From assembly GCF_001514145.1 (NCBI RefSeq), contig NZ_KQ948668.1:186001-250000 (forward strand): a stretch of 64,000 bases of DNA. Direction: 5' to 3'. The position numbers and the translations under genes are program-made. This stretch comes from Streptomyces canus. GTDB taxonomy: Bacteria; Actinomycetota; Actinomycetes; Streptomycetales; Streptomycetaceae. This document shows positions 27,283 through 34,932 of this stretch, piece by piece. The notes under the pieces are model-generated. The model was not told the origin of the DNA. It was given only the letters and a program-made list of their open reading frames with translations, and searched no databases. Position 1 is the first letter of the stretch, and the number at the start of each line of letters is the position of its first letter.

Positions 27283-28031
27283 TCGGCCTCGTGCTGGCGG
27301 CCGGCGCCGGACGCCGTCTGCGCCCCTACACCGACAGCCTTCCCAAGGCTCTGGTGCCGGTGGGGCCCGCGGGCATAGAGGGCGAACCCACGGTTCTCGA
27401 CCTGACCCTCGGCAACTTCGCCGAGATCGGTCTGACGGAGGTCGCGGTCATCGTCGGCTACCGCAAGGAGGCCGTGTACGAGCGCAAGGCGGCGCTGGAG
27501 GCGAAGTACGGCCTCAAGCTCACCCTCATCGACAACGACAAGGCCGAGGAGTGGAACAACGCCTACTCCCTGTGGTGCGGCCGTGACGCCCTCAAGGACG
27601 GCGTGATCCTCGCCAACGGCGACACCGTGCACCCGGTCTCCGTCGAGAAGACGCTGCTCGCCGCCCGCGGCGAGGGCAAGCGCATCATCCTGGCCCTGGA
27701 CACCGTGAAGTCCCTCGCCGACGAGGAGATGAAGGTCGTCGTCGACGCCGAGAAGGGCATGACGAAGATCACCAAGCTGATGGACCCGGCCGAGGCCACC
27801 GGTGAGTACATCGGCGTCACCCTCATCGAGGGCGCCGCCGCCCCGGAACTTGCCGACGCCCTGAAGACGGTCTGGGAGACCGACCCGCAGCAGTTCTACG
27901 AGCACGGCTACCAGGAGCTCGTGAACCGCGGCTTCCGCATCGACGTCGCGCCGATCGGCGACGTCCAGTGGGTGGAGATCGACAACCACGACGATCTCGC
28001 CCGCGGACGGGAGATCGCGTGCCGCTACTGA
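27279..28031 (+). CDS. Nucleotidyltransferase (CTP:phosphocholine/polyol-phosphate cytidylyltransferase type)
   Basis: A 250-residue nucleotidyltransferase-fold protein. The activation loop is GLVLAAGAGRRLRPYTDSLP followed by KAL, and the metal-binding Asp is in LANGDTVHP. Its resemblance is to phosphocholine cytidylyltransferase-like proteins. It likely forms a CDP-activated alcohol that the flanking CDP-alcohol enzymes use; that coupling is inferred from gene order. It overlaps the upstream gene by 4 nt and the downstream gene by 13 nt. Confidence 0.82.
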   Translation: MIGLVLAAGAGRRLRPYTDSLPKALVPVGPAGIEGEPTVLDLTLGNFAEIGLTEVAVIVGYRKEAVYERKAALEAKYGLKLTLIDNDKAEEWNNAYSLWCGRDALKDGVILANGDTVHPVSVEKTLLAARGEGKRIILALDTVKSLADEEMKVVVDAEKGMTKITKLMDPAEATGEYIGVTLIEGAAAPELADALKTVWETDPQQFYEHGYQELVNRGFRIDVAPIGDVQWVEIDNHDDLARGREIACRY

Positions 28032-29080
28032 CAAGGCTGATTCCCGCGCCGGTCGTCGTGGACATCCGCCCCGGCGCCCTCGACGACCTGGCCGGTGTGC
28101 TCGCCGACGAGCGGATCTCGCACTCCGGCAAGCTGGCCGTCGCCGTCAGCAACGGCTCCGGCGCCAAGCTGAAGGAGCGGATTGCTCCCGCCCTGCCCGG
28201 CGCCACCTGGTACGAGGTCGGCGGCGGCACCCTCGACGACGCGATCCGGCTGGCCGGCGAGATGAAGGCCGGCCACTACGACGCGGTCGTCGGACTCGGC
28301 GGCGGCAAGATCATCGACTGCGCCAAGTTCGCCGCGGCGCGCATCGGCCTGCCCCTGGTCGCCGTACCGACCAATCTCGCGCACGACGGCCTGTGCTCGC
28401 CGGTCGCGACCCTCGACAACGACGCGGGCCGCGGCTCGTACGGCGTGCCCAACCCGATAGCGGCCGTCATCGACCTCGACGTCATCCGCGAGGCCCCGGT
28501 GCGCTTCGTGCGCGCGGGCATCGGCGACGCGGTCTCCAACATCAACGCGATCGCCGACTGGGAGCTGGCGAACCGCGTCAAGGGCGAGAAGATCGACGGA
28601 CTCGCGGCCGCCATGGCCCGCCAGGCCGGCGAGGCCGTGCTCCGGCACCCGGGAGGTGTCGGCGACAACGACTTCCTCCAGGTGCTGGCCGAGGCCCTCG
28701 TCCTCACCGGCGTCGCGATGTCGATCTCGGGCGACTCACGGCCCGCGTCCGGCTCCTGCCACGAGATCAACCACGCGTTCGACCTGCTCTACCCCAAGCG
28801 CGCCGCCGCCCATGGCGAGCAGTGCGGCCTGGGCGCGGCCTTCGCGATGTACCTGCGCGGAGCCCACGAGGAATCGGCGTACATGGCCGAGGTACTGCGC
28901 CGGCACGGACTGCCGGTCCTGCCGGAGGAGATCGGCTTCACGCCCGCGGAGTTCGTCCGCGCCGTGGAGTTCGCCCCGCAGACCCGCCCCGGCCGCTACA
29001 CCATCCTCGAACACCTCGACCTCAAGACCGACCAGATCAAGGACATCTACACCGACTATGTCAAGGCCATCGGTAGCTGA
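28019..29080 (+). CDS. sn-Glycerol-1-phosphate dehydrogenase-like enzyme (iron-containing alcohol dehydrogenase superfamily)
   Basis: A 353-residue dehydroquinate-synthase-fold protein. The NAD-binding segment is GLGGGKIIDCAKFAA. The motif VPTNLAHDGLCSPVA parallels the SHDG motif of archaeal glycerol-1-phosphate dehydrogenases, and GIGDAVSNINAIADWELA matches their GD-SN-DW-LA signature. Metal ligands are likely in SCHEINHAFDLL and HGEQCG. The family reduces dihydroxyacetone phosphate to sn-glycerol 1-phosphate, the archaeal lipid enantiomer; the bacterial AraM branch is known. The GTG start at 28019 has GGGAG 5 nt upstream and lies inside the preceding gene. Exact substrate is unproven. Confidence 0.78.
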   Translation: MPLLTRLIPAPVVVDIRPGALDDLAGVLADERISHSGKLAVAVSNGSGAKLKERIAPALPGATWYEVGGGTLDDAIRLAGEMKAGHYDAVVGLGGGKIIDCAKFAAARIGLPLVAVPTNLAHDGLCSPVATLDNDAGRGSYGVPNPIAAVIDLDVIREAPVRFVRAGIGDAVSNINAIADWELANRVKGEKIDGLAAAMARQAGEAVLRHPGGVGDNDFLQVLAEALVLTGVAMSISGDSRPASGSCHEINHAFDLLYPKRAAAHGEQCGLGAAFAMYLRGAHEESAYMAEVLRRHGLPVLPEEIGFTPAEFVRAVEFAPQTRPGRYTILEHLDLKTDQIKDIYTDYVKAIGS

Positions 29081-29837
29081 ACTCCGTCCGGTCGTCCACC
29101 CCGCAGGGGTCAAGGACCGGCGCAGCGGTGAGCACTGGATGGGACGCCTCTACATGCGTGAGGTGTCCCTCCGGGTGGACCGCTACCTGGTGAACACCAA
29201 GGTCACGCCCAACCAGCTCACGTACCTGATGACCGTCTTCGGTGTCCTCGCGGCCCCGGCCCTCCTGGTGCCGGGGATCCCGGGAGCCGTGCTCGGCGTG
29301 GTGTGCGTCCAGATGTACCTGCTGCTGGACTGCGTCGACGGCGAGATCGCGCGCTGGAAGAAGCAGTACTCGCTGGGCGGCGTCTACCTCGACCGGGTCG
29401 GTGCCTACCTCACCGACGCCGCCGTGCTCGTCGGCTTCGGTCTGCGCGCCGCCGACGTGTTCGGCAGTGGGCGTATCGACTGGCTGTGGGCCTTCCTCGG
29501 CACCCTGGCCGCGCTCGGCGCGATCCTGATCAAGGCCGAGACCGATCTGGTCGGCGTCGCCCGCCACCAGACCGGGAAGCCGCCCGTCCAGGAGGCGGCC
29601 GCCGAGATGCGCTCCTCCGGTATGGCACTGGCCCGCCGGGCCGCCGCCGCGTTCAAGTTCCACCGGCTGATCCTCGGCATCGAGGCCTCCCTGCTGATCC
29701 TGGTCCTCGCGATAGCGGACCAGCTGCGCGACGACCTGTTCTTCTCGCGGCTCGGCGTCGCGGTGCTCGCCGGTATCGCCCTGCTCCAGACCCTGCTGCA
29801 CCTTGTGTCGATCCTCGCCTCCAGCAGGCTGAAGTGA
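29058..29837 (+). CDS. CDP-alcohol phosphatidyltransferase family protein
   Basis: A 259-residue membrane protein. The catalytic motif DCVDGEIARWKKQYSLGG continues to VYLDRVGAYLTD (the full D-x2-DG-x2-AR-x8-G-x3-D-x3-D pattern). About five hydrophobic segments follow. ATG at 29058 overlaps the previous gene by 23 nt, and its stop overlaps the next GTG. It is a second, smaller paralogue of the enzyme at 25489, so the array may carry out two successive phospho-alcohol transfers. Confidence 0.85.
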   Translation: MSRPSVAELRPVVHPAGVKDRRSGEHWMGRLYMREVSLRVDRYLVNTKVTPNQLTYLMTVFGVLAAPALLVPGIPGAVLGVVCVQMYLLLDCVDGEIARWKKQYSLGGVYLDRVGAYLTDAAVLVGFGLRAADVFGSGRIDWLWAFLGTLAALGAILIKAETDLVGVARHQTGKPPVQEAAAEMRSSGMALARRAAAAFKFHRLILGIEASLLILVLAIADQLRDDLFFSRLGVAVLAGIALLQTLLHLVSILASSRLK

Positions 29838-30718
29838 GCACCGGCATGAAGGTCGGCGCGGTCATCATCACCATGGGCAACCGCCCCGAGGAGCTGCGCG
29901 CCCTGCTCGACTCGGTCGCCAAGCAGGACGGCGACCCGGTCCAGGTGGTCGTCGTCGGCAACGGCTCGCCCGTCCCGGACGTCCCCGACGGCGTCCGCAC
30001 GATCGAGCTGCCGGAGAACCTCGGCATCCCCGGCGGCCGCAACGTCGGCATCGAGGCCTTCGGGCCCAGCGGCCGTGACGTCGACATCTTGCTCTTCCTC
30101 GACGACGACGGCCTCCTCCCGAACCACGACACCGCCGAACTGTGCCGCCAGGCCTTCGAGGCCGACCCGAAGCTCGGCATCGTCAGCTTCCGCATCGCCG
30201 ACCCCGACACCGGGGTCACCCAGCGCCGGCACGTCCCCCGGCTGCGGGCCGCCGACCCGATGCGCTCCTCCCGGGTCACCACCTTCCTCGGCGGCGCCAA
30301 CGCCGTACGCACCCAGGTCTTCGCCGAAGTCGGCGGCCTCCCGGACGAGTTCTTCTACGCCCACGAGGAAACCGACCTGGCATGGCGGGCCCTCGACGCG
30401 GGCTGGATGATCGACTACCGGTCCGACATGGTGCTGTACCACCCGACGACCGCGCCCTCGCGGCACGCGGTCTACCACCGCATGGTCGCCCGCAACCGCG
30501 TCTGGCTCGCCCGCCGCAACCTGCCCGCGCCGCTGGTCCCGGTCTATCTCGGCGTCTGGCTGCTCCTCACCCTGCTGCGCCGTCCCTCGCGGCCCGCCCT
30601 GAAGGCCTGGTTCGGCGGCTTCCGGGAGGGCTGGAGCACGCAGTGCGGACCGCGCAGGCCGATGAAGTGGCGTACCGTCTGGCGCCTGACCCGACTGGGC
30701 CGGCCCCCGGTCATCTGA
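29834..30718 (+). CDS. Family 2 glycosyltransferase
   Basis: A 294-residue GT-A glycosyltransferase. The N-terminal strand is GAVIITMGNRPEELRALLDS, the metal/nucleotide-sugar motif is LLFLDDDGLLP, and the acceptor-side motif is FFYAHEETDLAWRALDAG (the ED-x-D region). A C-terminal hydrophobic stretch (VPVYLGVWLLLTLL) suggests membrane association. It is probably rhamnosyl- or glycosyl-transferring, but the sugar donor is not evident. The GTG start at 29834 overlaps the upstream stop by 4 nt. It would decorate the lipid or polymer made by the upstream genes. Confidence 0.85.
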   Translation: MSTGMKVGAVIITMGNRPEELRALLDSVAKQDGDPVQVVVVGNGSPVPDVPDGVRTIELPENLGIPGGRNVGIEAFGPSGRDVDILLFLDDDGLLPNHDTAELCRQAFEADPKLGIVSFRIADPDTGVTQRRHVPRLRAADPMRSSRVTTFLGGANAVRTQVFAEVGGLPDEFFYAHEETDLAWRALDAGWMIDYRSDMVLYHPTTAPSRHAVYHRMVARNRVWLARRNLPAPLVPVYLGVWLLLTLLRRPSRPALKAWFGGFREGWSTQCGPRRPMKWRTVWRLTRLGRPPVI

Positions 30719-30741
30719 CAAGCTCGTTCCTGAGAGCGACC

Positions 30742-30758
30742 GGGCCGCACCGCGGCCC
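30742..30758 (+). terminator. Short hairpin between GT2 and the ABC permease
   Basis: GGGCCGC (30742-30748) pairs with GCGGCCC (30752-30758) across a 3-nt loop in the 99-bp gap. It could be an attenuator or partial terminator inside the array. Confidence 0.35.
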
Positions 30759-30817
30759 CAGGCTCATGCCCTGCCCCGCACAAGGCTGCGCATCCCGAAG
30801 AGGAAAGCTATCCATCA

Positions 30818-31747
30818 GTGAGTGAGACAACGCACGACGGCACGGTCGCGGTGAGCGCGCCCGTGTCGCCCGACGAAGGCCTGACGGCGGCACAGCTCGC
30901 CGTCCGGAACGGCCTGACCGTGAGCGGCGCCAGGCCCTCACTCGTCGAGTACGTCCGCCAGCTCTGGGACCGGCGCCACTTCATCCTCGCGTTCTCGCGG
31001 GCGAAGCTGACCGCCCAGTACAGCCAGGCCAAGCTCGGCCAGCTGTGGCAGGTGGCGACGCCGCTGCTGAACGCGGCCGTGTACTTCTTCATCTTCGGTG
31101 TCATCCTGAACGCCAGCCGTGGCATGCCGAAGGACGTCTACATCCCGTTCCTGGTCACGGGCGTCTTCGTGTTCACGTTCACGCAGAGCTCCGTCATGGC
31201 GGGCGTCCGCGCCATCTCCGGCAACCTCGGCCTGGTCCGCGCGCTGCACTTCCCGCGTGCCTCCCTGCCGATCTCCTTCGCGCTCCAGCAGCTCCAGCAG
31301 CTGCTGTTCTCGATGGTCGTGCTGTTCGCCGTGGCGGTCGGCTTCGGCCACTACCCGGACCTGTCCTGGGCGCTGATCGTCCCGGTGCTGATCCTTCAGT
31401 TCCTCTTCAACACCGGTCTGGCGCTGATCATGGCCCGCGCCGGTGCCAAGACACCCGACCTGGCGCAGCTCATGCCGTTCGTGATGCGTACCTGGATGTA
31501 CGCCTCCGGCGTGATGTTCTCGATCCCGGTCATGCTGGCCGACAAGCCGCAATGGCTCGCCACGGTGCTCCAGTGGAACCCGGCGGCCATCTACATGGAC
31601 CTGATGCGCTTCGCCCTGATCGACGAGTACGGCGCCGAGAACCTGCCCGACCATGTCTGGGCGGCCGCGGGCGGCTGGGCCGCGCTCTTCGCGCTCGGCG
31701 GTTTCGTGTACTTCTGGAAGGCGGAGGAAAGGTACGGCCGTGGCTGA
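30818..31747 (+). CDS. ABC-2 type polysaccharide/teichoic-acid export permease (Wzm/TagG-like)
   Basis: A 309-residue integral membrane protein with six predicted TM helices and an ABC-2 domain. The N-terminal amphipathic segment LAFSRAKLTAQYSQAKLGQLW is typical of Wzm/TagG permeases. These export undecaprenyl- or lipid-linked glycopolymers together with a TagH/Wzt ATPase, encoded immediately downstream with an 8-nt overlap. The GTG start at 30818 has AGAGGAAAG upstream. Confidence 0.88.
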   Translation: MSETTHDGTVAVSAPVSPDEGLTAAQLAVRNGLTVSGARPSLVEYVRQLWDRRHFILAFSRAKLTAQYSQAKLGQLWQVATPLLNAAVYFFIFGVILNASRGMPKDVYIPFLVTGVFVFTFTQSSVMAGVRAISGNLGLVRALHFPRASLPISFALQQLQQLLFSMVVLFAVAVGFGHYPDLSWALIVPVLILQFLFNTGLALIMARAGAKTPDLAQLMPFVMRTWMYASGVMFSIPVMLADKPQWLATVLQWNPAAIYMDLMRFALIDEYGAENLPDHVWAAAGGWAALFALGGFVYFWKAEERYGRG

Positions 31748-32555
31748 GGACATCAGGGACGAGCACACCACCGGCGTCATCGCGGACGAGCACACTCCCA
31801 CCGTCATCGCGGACGAGCTGCACATCGTCTACCGCGTCAACGGCGCCAAGACCGGCAAGGGCAGCGCGACCGCCGCGCTCAGCCGCATCCTCAAGCGAGG
31901 CTCCGACGACGCGGCGCGGGGCGTGCGCAAGGTGCACGCCGTCAAGGGCGTGTCCTTCGTCGCCTACAAGGGCGAGGCGATCGGCCTGATCGGCTCCAAC
32001 GGCTCCGGCAAGTCGACCCTGCTGCGCGCCATCGCGGGTCTGCTGCCCGCCGAGAGCGGCCGCGTCTACACCCACGGCCAGCCCTCCCTGCTCGGCGTCA
32101 ACGCGGCACTGATGAACGACCTCACCGGCGAGCGGAACGTCATCCTGGGCGGGCTCGCGATGGGCATGACCCGGGAGCAGATCAGGGAGCGCTACCAGGA
32201 GATCGTCGACTTCTCGGGGATCAACGAGAAGGGTGACTTCATCACCCTTCCGATGCGCACCTACTCCTCCGGCATGGCGGCCCGCCTGCGCTTCTCCATC
32301 GCCGCCGCCAAGGACCACGACGTACTCATGATCGACGAGGCCCTGGCCACCGGCGACCGCTCCTTCCAGAAGCGCTCCGAGGCTCGCATCCGCGAGCTGC
32401 GCGAGACCGCGGGCACGGTGTTTCTGGTCAGTCACAACAACAAGTCGATCCGTGACACCTGCAACCGCGTCCTGTGGCTGGAACGCGGCGAGCTGCGCAT
32501 GGACGGCCCGACCGACGAGGTCATCAAGGAGTACGAGAAGTTCACGGGCAAGTAG
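31740..32555 (+). CDS. ABC polysaccharide/teichoic-acid export ATPase (Wzt/TagH-like)
   Basis: A 271-residue ABC ATPase. Walker A is GLIGSNGSGKSTLLRA, the signature region is YSSGMAARLRFSIA and Walker B is VLMIDEALATGD, all typical of the Wzt/TagH branch. Unlike many Wzt proteins it has no C-terminal carbohydrate-binding domain. The N-terminus contains a short internal duplication (VIADEH and VIADEL) from a repeated DNA segment. The GTG start at 31740 overlaps the permease gene by 8 nt. A strong hairpin 41 nt after the stop closes the array. Confidence 0.9.
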   Translation: MAEDIRDEHTTGVIADEHTPTVIADELHIVYRVNGAKTGKGSATAALSRILKRGSDDAARGVRKVHAVKGVSFVAYKGEAIGLIGSNGSGKSTLLRAIAGLLPAESGRVYTHGQPSLLGVNAALMNDLTGERNVILGGLAMGMTREQIRERYQEIVDFSGINEKGDFITLPMRTYSSGMAARLRFSIAAAKDHDVLMIDEALATGDRSFQKRSEARIRELRETAGTVFLVSHNNKSIRDTCNRVLWLERGELRMDGPTDEVIKEYEKFTGK

Positions 32556-32595
32556 TCCACTGCGCCGCGGACGAACAGGACCGCTCCGCTTGACC

Positions 32596-32626
32596 GGGCC
32601 CCGCCGGAACTGATCCGGCGGGGCCC
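32596..32626 (+). terminator. Strong terminator of the envelope-polymer array
   Basis: A perfect 13-bp inverted repeat, GGGCCCCGCCGGA (32596-32608) and TCCGGCGGGGCCC (32614-32626), with a 5-nt loop. It separates the ABC exporter from the hopanoid operon. Confidence 0.85.
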
Positions 32627-32726
32627 CGCGTCTGCAAAGGAAACGTCAACTTCGTGCCCCCTTAGGAATCTTGGGGCCAATCGGTGTGTTGTTGTGATGT
32701 GCAGGACACCCCGACGATCCTTGCCG

Positions 32727-32738
32727 CGTTGTACAACG
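32727..32738. promoter_or_regulatory. 12-bp palindrome in the hopanoid operon leader
   Basis: CGTTGTACAACG is a perfect palindrome 215 bp upstream of hpnC, in an AT-richer non-coding stretch (32627-32870) that must hold the operon promoter. A half-like GTAC follows at about 32746. I could not assign -35/-10 boxes with confidence. Confidence 0.35.
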
Positions 32739-32880
32739 TAAGCTGTACGGGTGCCTAATCGCGGCAAGTGGGGCGATAATGCGCGACACCCGATCACTGG
32801 GGCGCTGCGCCGACGGCCGGGCGGCGTGTCCGAAATAGTCTGTATTGGGTCTGCGGTGTAGAACGGGAGTTGTGACGGCA

Positions 32881-32946
32881 ATGGCGACCGAAGATCCCCA
32901 GCTCCGCCCAGCCCGTGCCGTCCCTGCCCCGGGCAGTGAGCGGTGA
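32881..32946 (+). CDS. Possible 21-codon leader ORF coupled to hpnC
   Basis: ATG at 32881 (GGGAG about 11 nt upstream; in-frame GTG at 32872) opens a 21-codon frame. Its TGA overlaps the hpnC GTG start (GTGA), the arrangement used for translational coupling elsewhere in this operon. The peptide is Pro/Ala/Arg-rich with no recognisable motif. It may be chance. Confidence 0.3.
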   Translation: MATEDPQLRPARAVPAPGSER

Positions 32947-33845
32947 CGGCAACCGGTACGGCGCGCGCCGGCGATCCGGAGCGCGGCACGCTCGACAAGG
33001 CCGCGGGGGAGAACTTCCCCGTGGCTCCGTTCTTCCTGCCCAAGGACTGGCGCACCGATCTCATCGCGGTCTACGGTTTCGCCCGGCTCGTCGACGACAT
33101 CGGCGACGGTGACCTGGCCCCCGGCGGAACCGACGCCGGGCTGCTCGGCGTGTCGCCCGAGGAGGCCGAGGACCGGTCGCTCCTCCTGGACGCCTTCGAG
33201 GCCGACCTGGACCGGGTCTTCGACGGAACCCCGGGCCATCCCCTGCTGCGCCGCCTCCAGGCCACGGTCCGCCGCCGCTCGCTCACCCCCGAGCCCTTCC
33301 TCGGCCTGATCGCCGCCAACCGCCAGGACCAGCTCGTCACCCGCTACGAGACCTACGACGACCTGCTCGCCTACTGCGAGCTGTCCGCCAACCCCGTCGG
33401 CCGTCTCGTGCTCGCCGTCACCGGCACCTCGACCCCCGAGCGGATCCGTCTCTCGGACGCGATCTGCACGGCCCTCCAGATCGTCGAACACCTCCAGGAC
33501 GTCGCCGAGGACCTCGGCCGCGACCGGATCTATCTGCCCGCCGAGGACATGAAGCGCTTTCACGTCCAGGAAGCGGATCTCGCCGCGAAAACCGCGGGCG
33601 CATCGGTGCGCGCTCTGGTTGCATACGAAGCACAACGCGCCCGCGAACTCCTGAATGAAGGCGCCCCCCTGGTGGGTAGCGTCCACGGCAGACTGAAGCT
33701 GCTGCTCGCAGGGTTCGTGGCGGGGGGAAGGGCGGCGCTCCACGCGATCGCCGCCGCAGAACACGACGTACTTCCCGGCCCGCCCAAGCCCGGCAAGCTC
33801 CAGCTGTTGCGCGAGGTGGGCGTCACTCTGCGAGGAGAGGGGTGA
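32943..33845 (+). CDS. hpnC: Squalene synthase HpnC (hydroxysqualene synthase)
   Basis: A 300-residue trans-isoprenyl diphosphate synthase-fold protein. The first Asp-rich motif is VDDIGDG in YGFARLVDDIGDG. The second is DVAEDLGRDRIYLP. In the three-protein squalene route known from other bacteria, HpnC converts presqualene diphosphate to hydroxysqualene; HpnD acts before it and HpnE after it. It is the first gene of the hopanoid operon. The GTG start is at 32943 and the stop overlaps the hpnD start by 4 nt. Confidence 0.93.
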   Translation: MTATGTARAGDPERGTLDKAAGENFPVAPFFLPKDWRTDLIAVYGFARLVDDIGDGDLAPGGTDAGLLGVSPEEAEDRSLLLDAFEADLDRVFDGTPGHPLLRRLQATVRRRSLTPEPFLGLIAANRQDQLVTRYETYDDLLAYCELSANPVGRLVLAVTGTSTPERIRLSDAICTALQIVEHLQDVAEDLGRDRIYLPAEDMKRFHVQEADLAAKTAGASVRALVAYEAQRARELLNEGAPLVGSVHGRLKLLLAGFVAGGRAALHAIAAAEHDVLPGPPKPGKLQLLREVGVTLRGEG

Positions 33846-34792
33846 TCCGGACCGTGGAGTCACCACCGCATGTGTCCGCACCGGTACTCGCCGCCTACAG
33901 CTACTGCGAGACCGTGACCGGACAGCAGGCGCGCAACTTCGCGTACGGCATCAGGCTGCTGCCCACGTCCAAGCGGCGTGCGATGTCGGCGCTCTACGCG
34001 TTCTCACGGCGCGTCGACGACATCGGCGACGGCGCACTGGCGGCCGACGTGAAGACCGCGAGGCTCGAGGACACCCGGGCGATGCTGACCCGGGTGCGGG
34101 AGGGCTCGATCGACGAGGACGACACCGATCCGGTGGCCGTCGCCCTCGCCCACGCCGCGGAGGTCTTCCCGATCCCGCTGGGCGGCCTGGACGAGCTGAT
34201 CGACGGCGTCCTGATGGACGTACACGGCGAGACCTACGAGACCTGGGACGACCTGAAGGTGTACTGCCGCTGCGTGGCGGGCGCCATCGGACGGCTCTCG
34301 CTCGGTGTGTTCGGCACCGAACCGGGGGCGCGCGCCGCCGAGCGCGCGCCAGAGTATGCCGACACGCTCGGTCTTGCGCTCCAGCTCACCAACATCCTCA
34401 GAGACGTCCGCGAGGACGCTGAGGGCGGACGCATCTATCTGCCCGCCGACGACCTCGCGAAGTTCGGCTGCTCGGCCGGCTTCAAGGGGCCGAAACCACC
34501 GGAGGGCGCCGACTTCGCGGGCCTCGTGCACTTCGAAGTGCGACGGGCCCGCGCCCTTTTCGCCGAGGGCTACCGGCTGCTCCCCATGCTCGACCGGCGC
34601 AGCGGCGCCTGTGTCGCCGCCATGGCCGGCATCTACCGCCGTCTGCTCGACCGCATCGAGCGCGACCCCGAGGCGGTGCTGCGCGGCCGGGTCTCGCTGC
34701 CCGGACGTGAGAAGGCGTACGTCGCCGTCCGTGGCCTGTCCGGCCTGGACGCACGGCATGTGACGCGGCAGACCGTCAGGAGGCGCGCCTGA
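33842..34792 (+). CDS. hpnD: Presqualene diphosphate synthase HpnD
   Basis: A 316-residue paralogue of HpnC. The Asp-rich motifs are VDDIGDG in YAFSRRVDDIGDG and DVREDAEGGRIYLP. It condenses two farnesyl diphosphates to presqualene diphosphate. The GTG start at 33842 overlaps the hpnC stop. The stop codon shares its last A with an ATG opening a 46-codon ORF that leads into hpnE. Confidence 0.93.
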   Translation: MIRTVESPPHVSAPVLAAYSYCETVTGQQARNFAYGIRLLPTSKRRAMSALYAFSRRVDDIGDGALAADVKTARLEDTRAMLTRVREGSIDEDDTDPVAVALAHAAEVFPIPLGGLDELIDGVLMDVHGETYETWDDLKVYCRCVAGAIGRLSLGVFGTEPGARAAERAPEYADTLGLALQLTNILRDVREDAEGGRIYLPADDLAKFGCSAGFKGPKPPEGADFAGLVHFEVRRARALFAEGYRLLPMLDRRSGACVAAMAGIYRRLLDRIERDPEAVLRGRVSLPGREKAYVAVRGLSGLDARHVTRQTVRRRA

Positions 34793-34932
34793 TGGACAAT
34801 TCGGCCCAAGGTGATGCCATCGGAGAAAAGTGGCACGCAACCCTCCGCTCGAGGACGGCGTCCCTGACTGCAACGGCCCGCCGTGCATCGTTCAAGCACC
34901 ACGGCGTCCGCGCAGGGGAGGGTGTGCGATGA
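34792..34932 (+). CDS. Small basic ORF between hpnD and hpnE (perhaps the DUF6380 family)
   Basis: A 46-codon frame starts at an ATG sharing one base with the hpnD stop (TGATG) and ends in a TGA overlapping the hpnE ATG (ATGA). The peptide begins MDNSAQGDAIGEKWHATLRS and is rich in Arg, Ala, Thr and His, with no TM segment or signal peptide. The double coupling argues for real translation. I recall a short Streptomyces family (DUF6380) in hopanoid clusters, but I cannot verify the match. A role as pure coupling leader or as a partner of HpnD/HpnE is possible. Confidence 0.6.
   Translation: MDNSAQGDAIGEKWHATLRSRTASLTATARRASFKHHGVRAGEGVR

Noticed and set aside
32750..32790. GGCGATAA preceded by TAAT, resembling a WhiG-type sigma promoter before hpnC
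   Set aside because: The spacer is about 12 nt instead of 15 and both boxes deviate from consensus, so it is not reported as a promoter.
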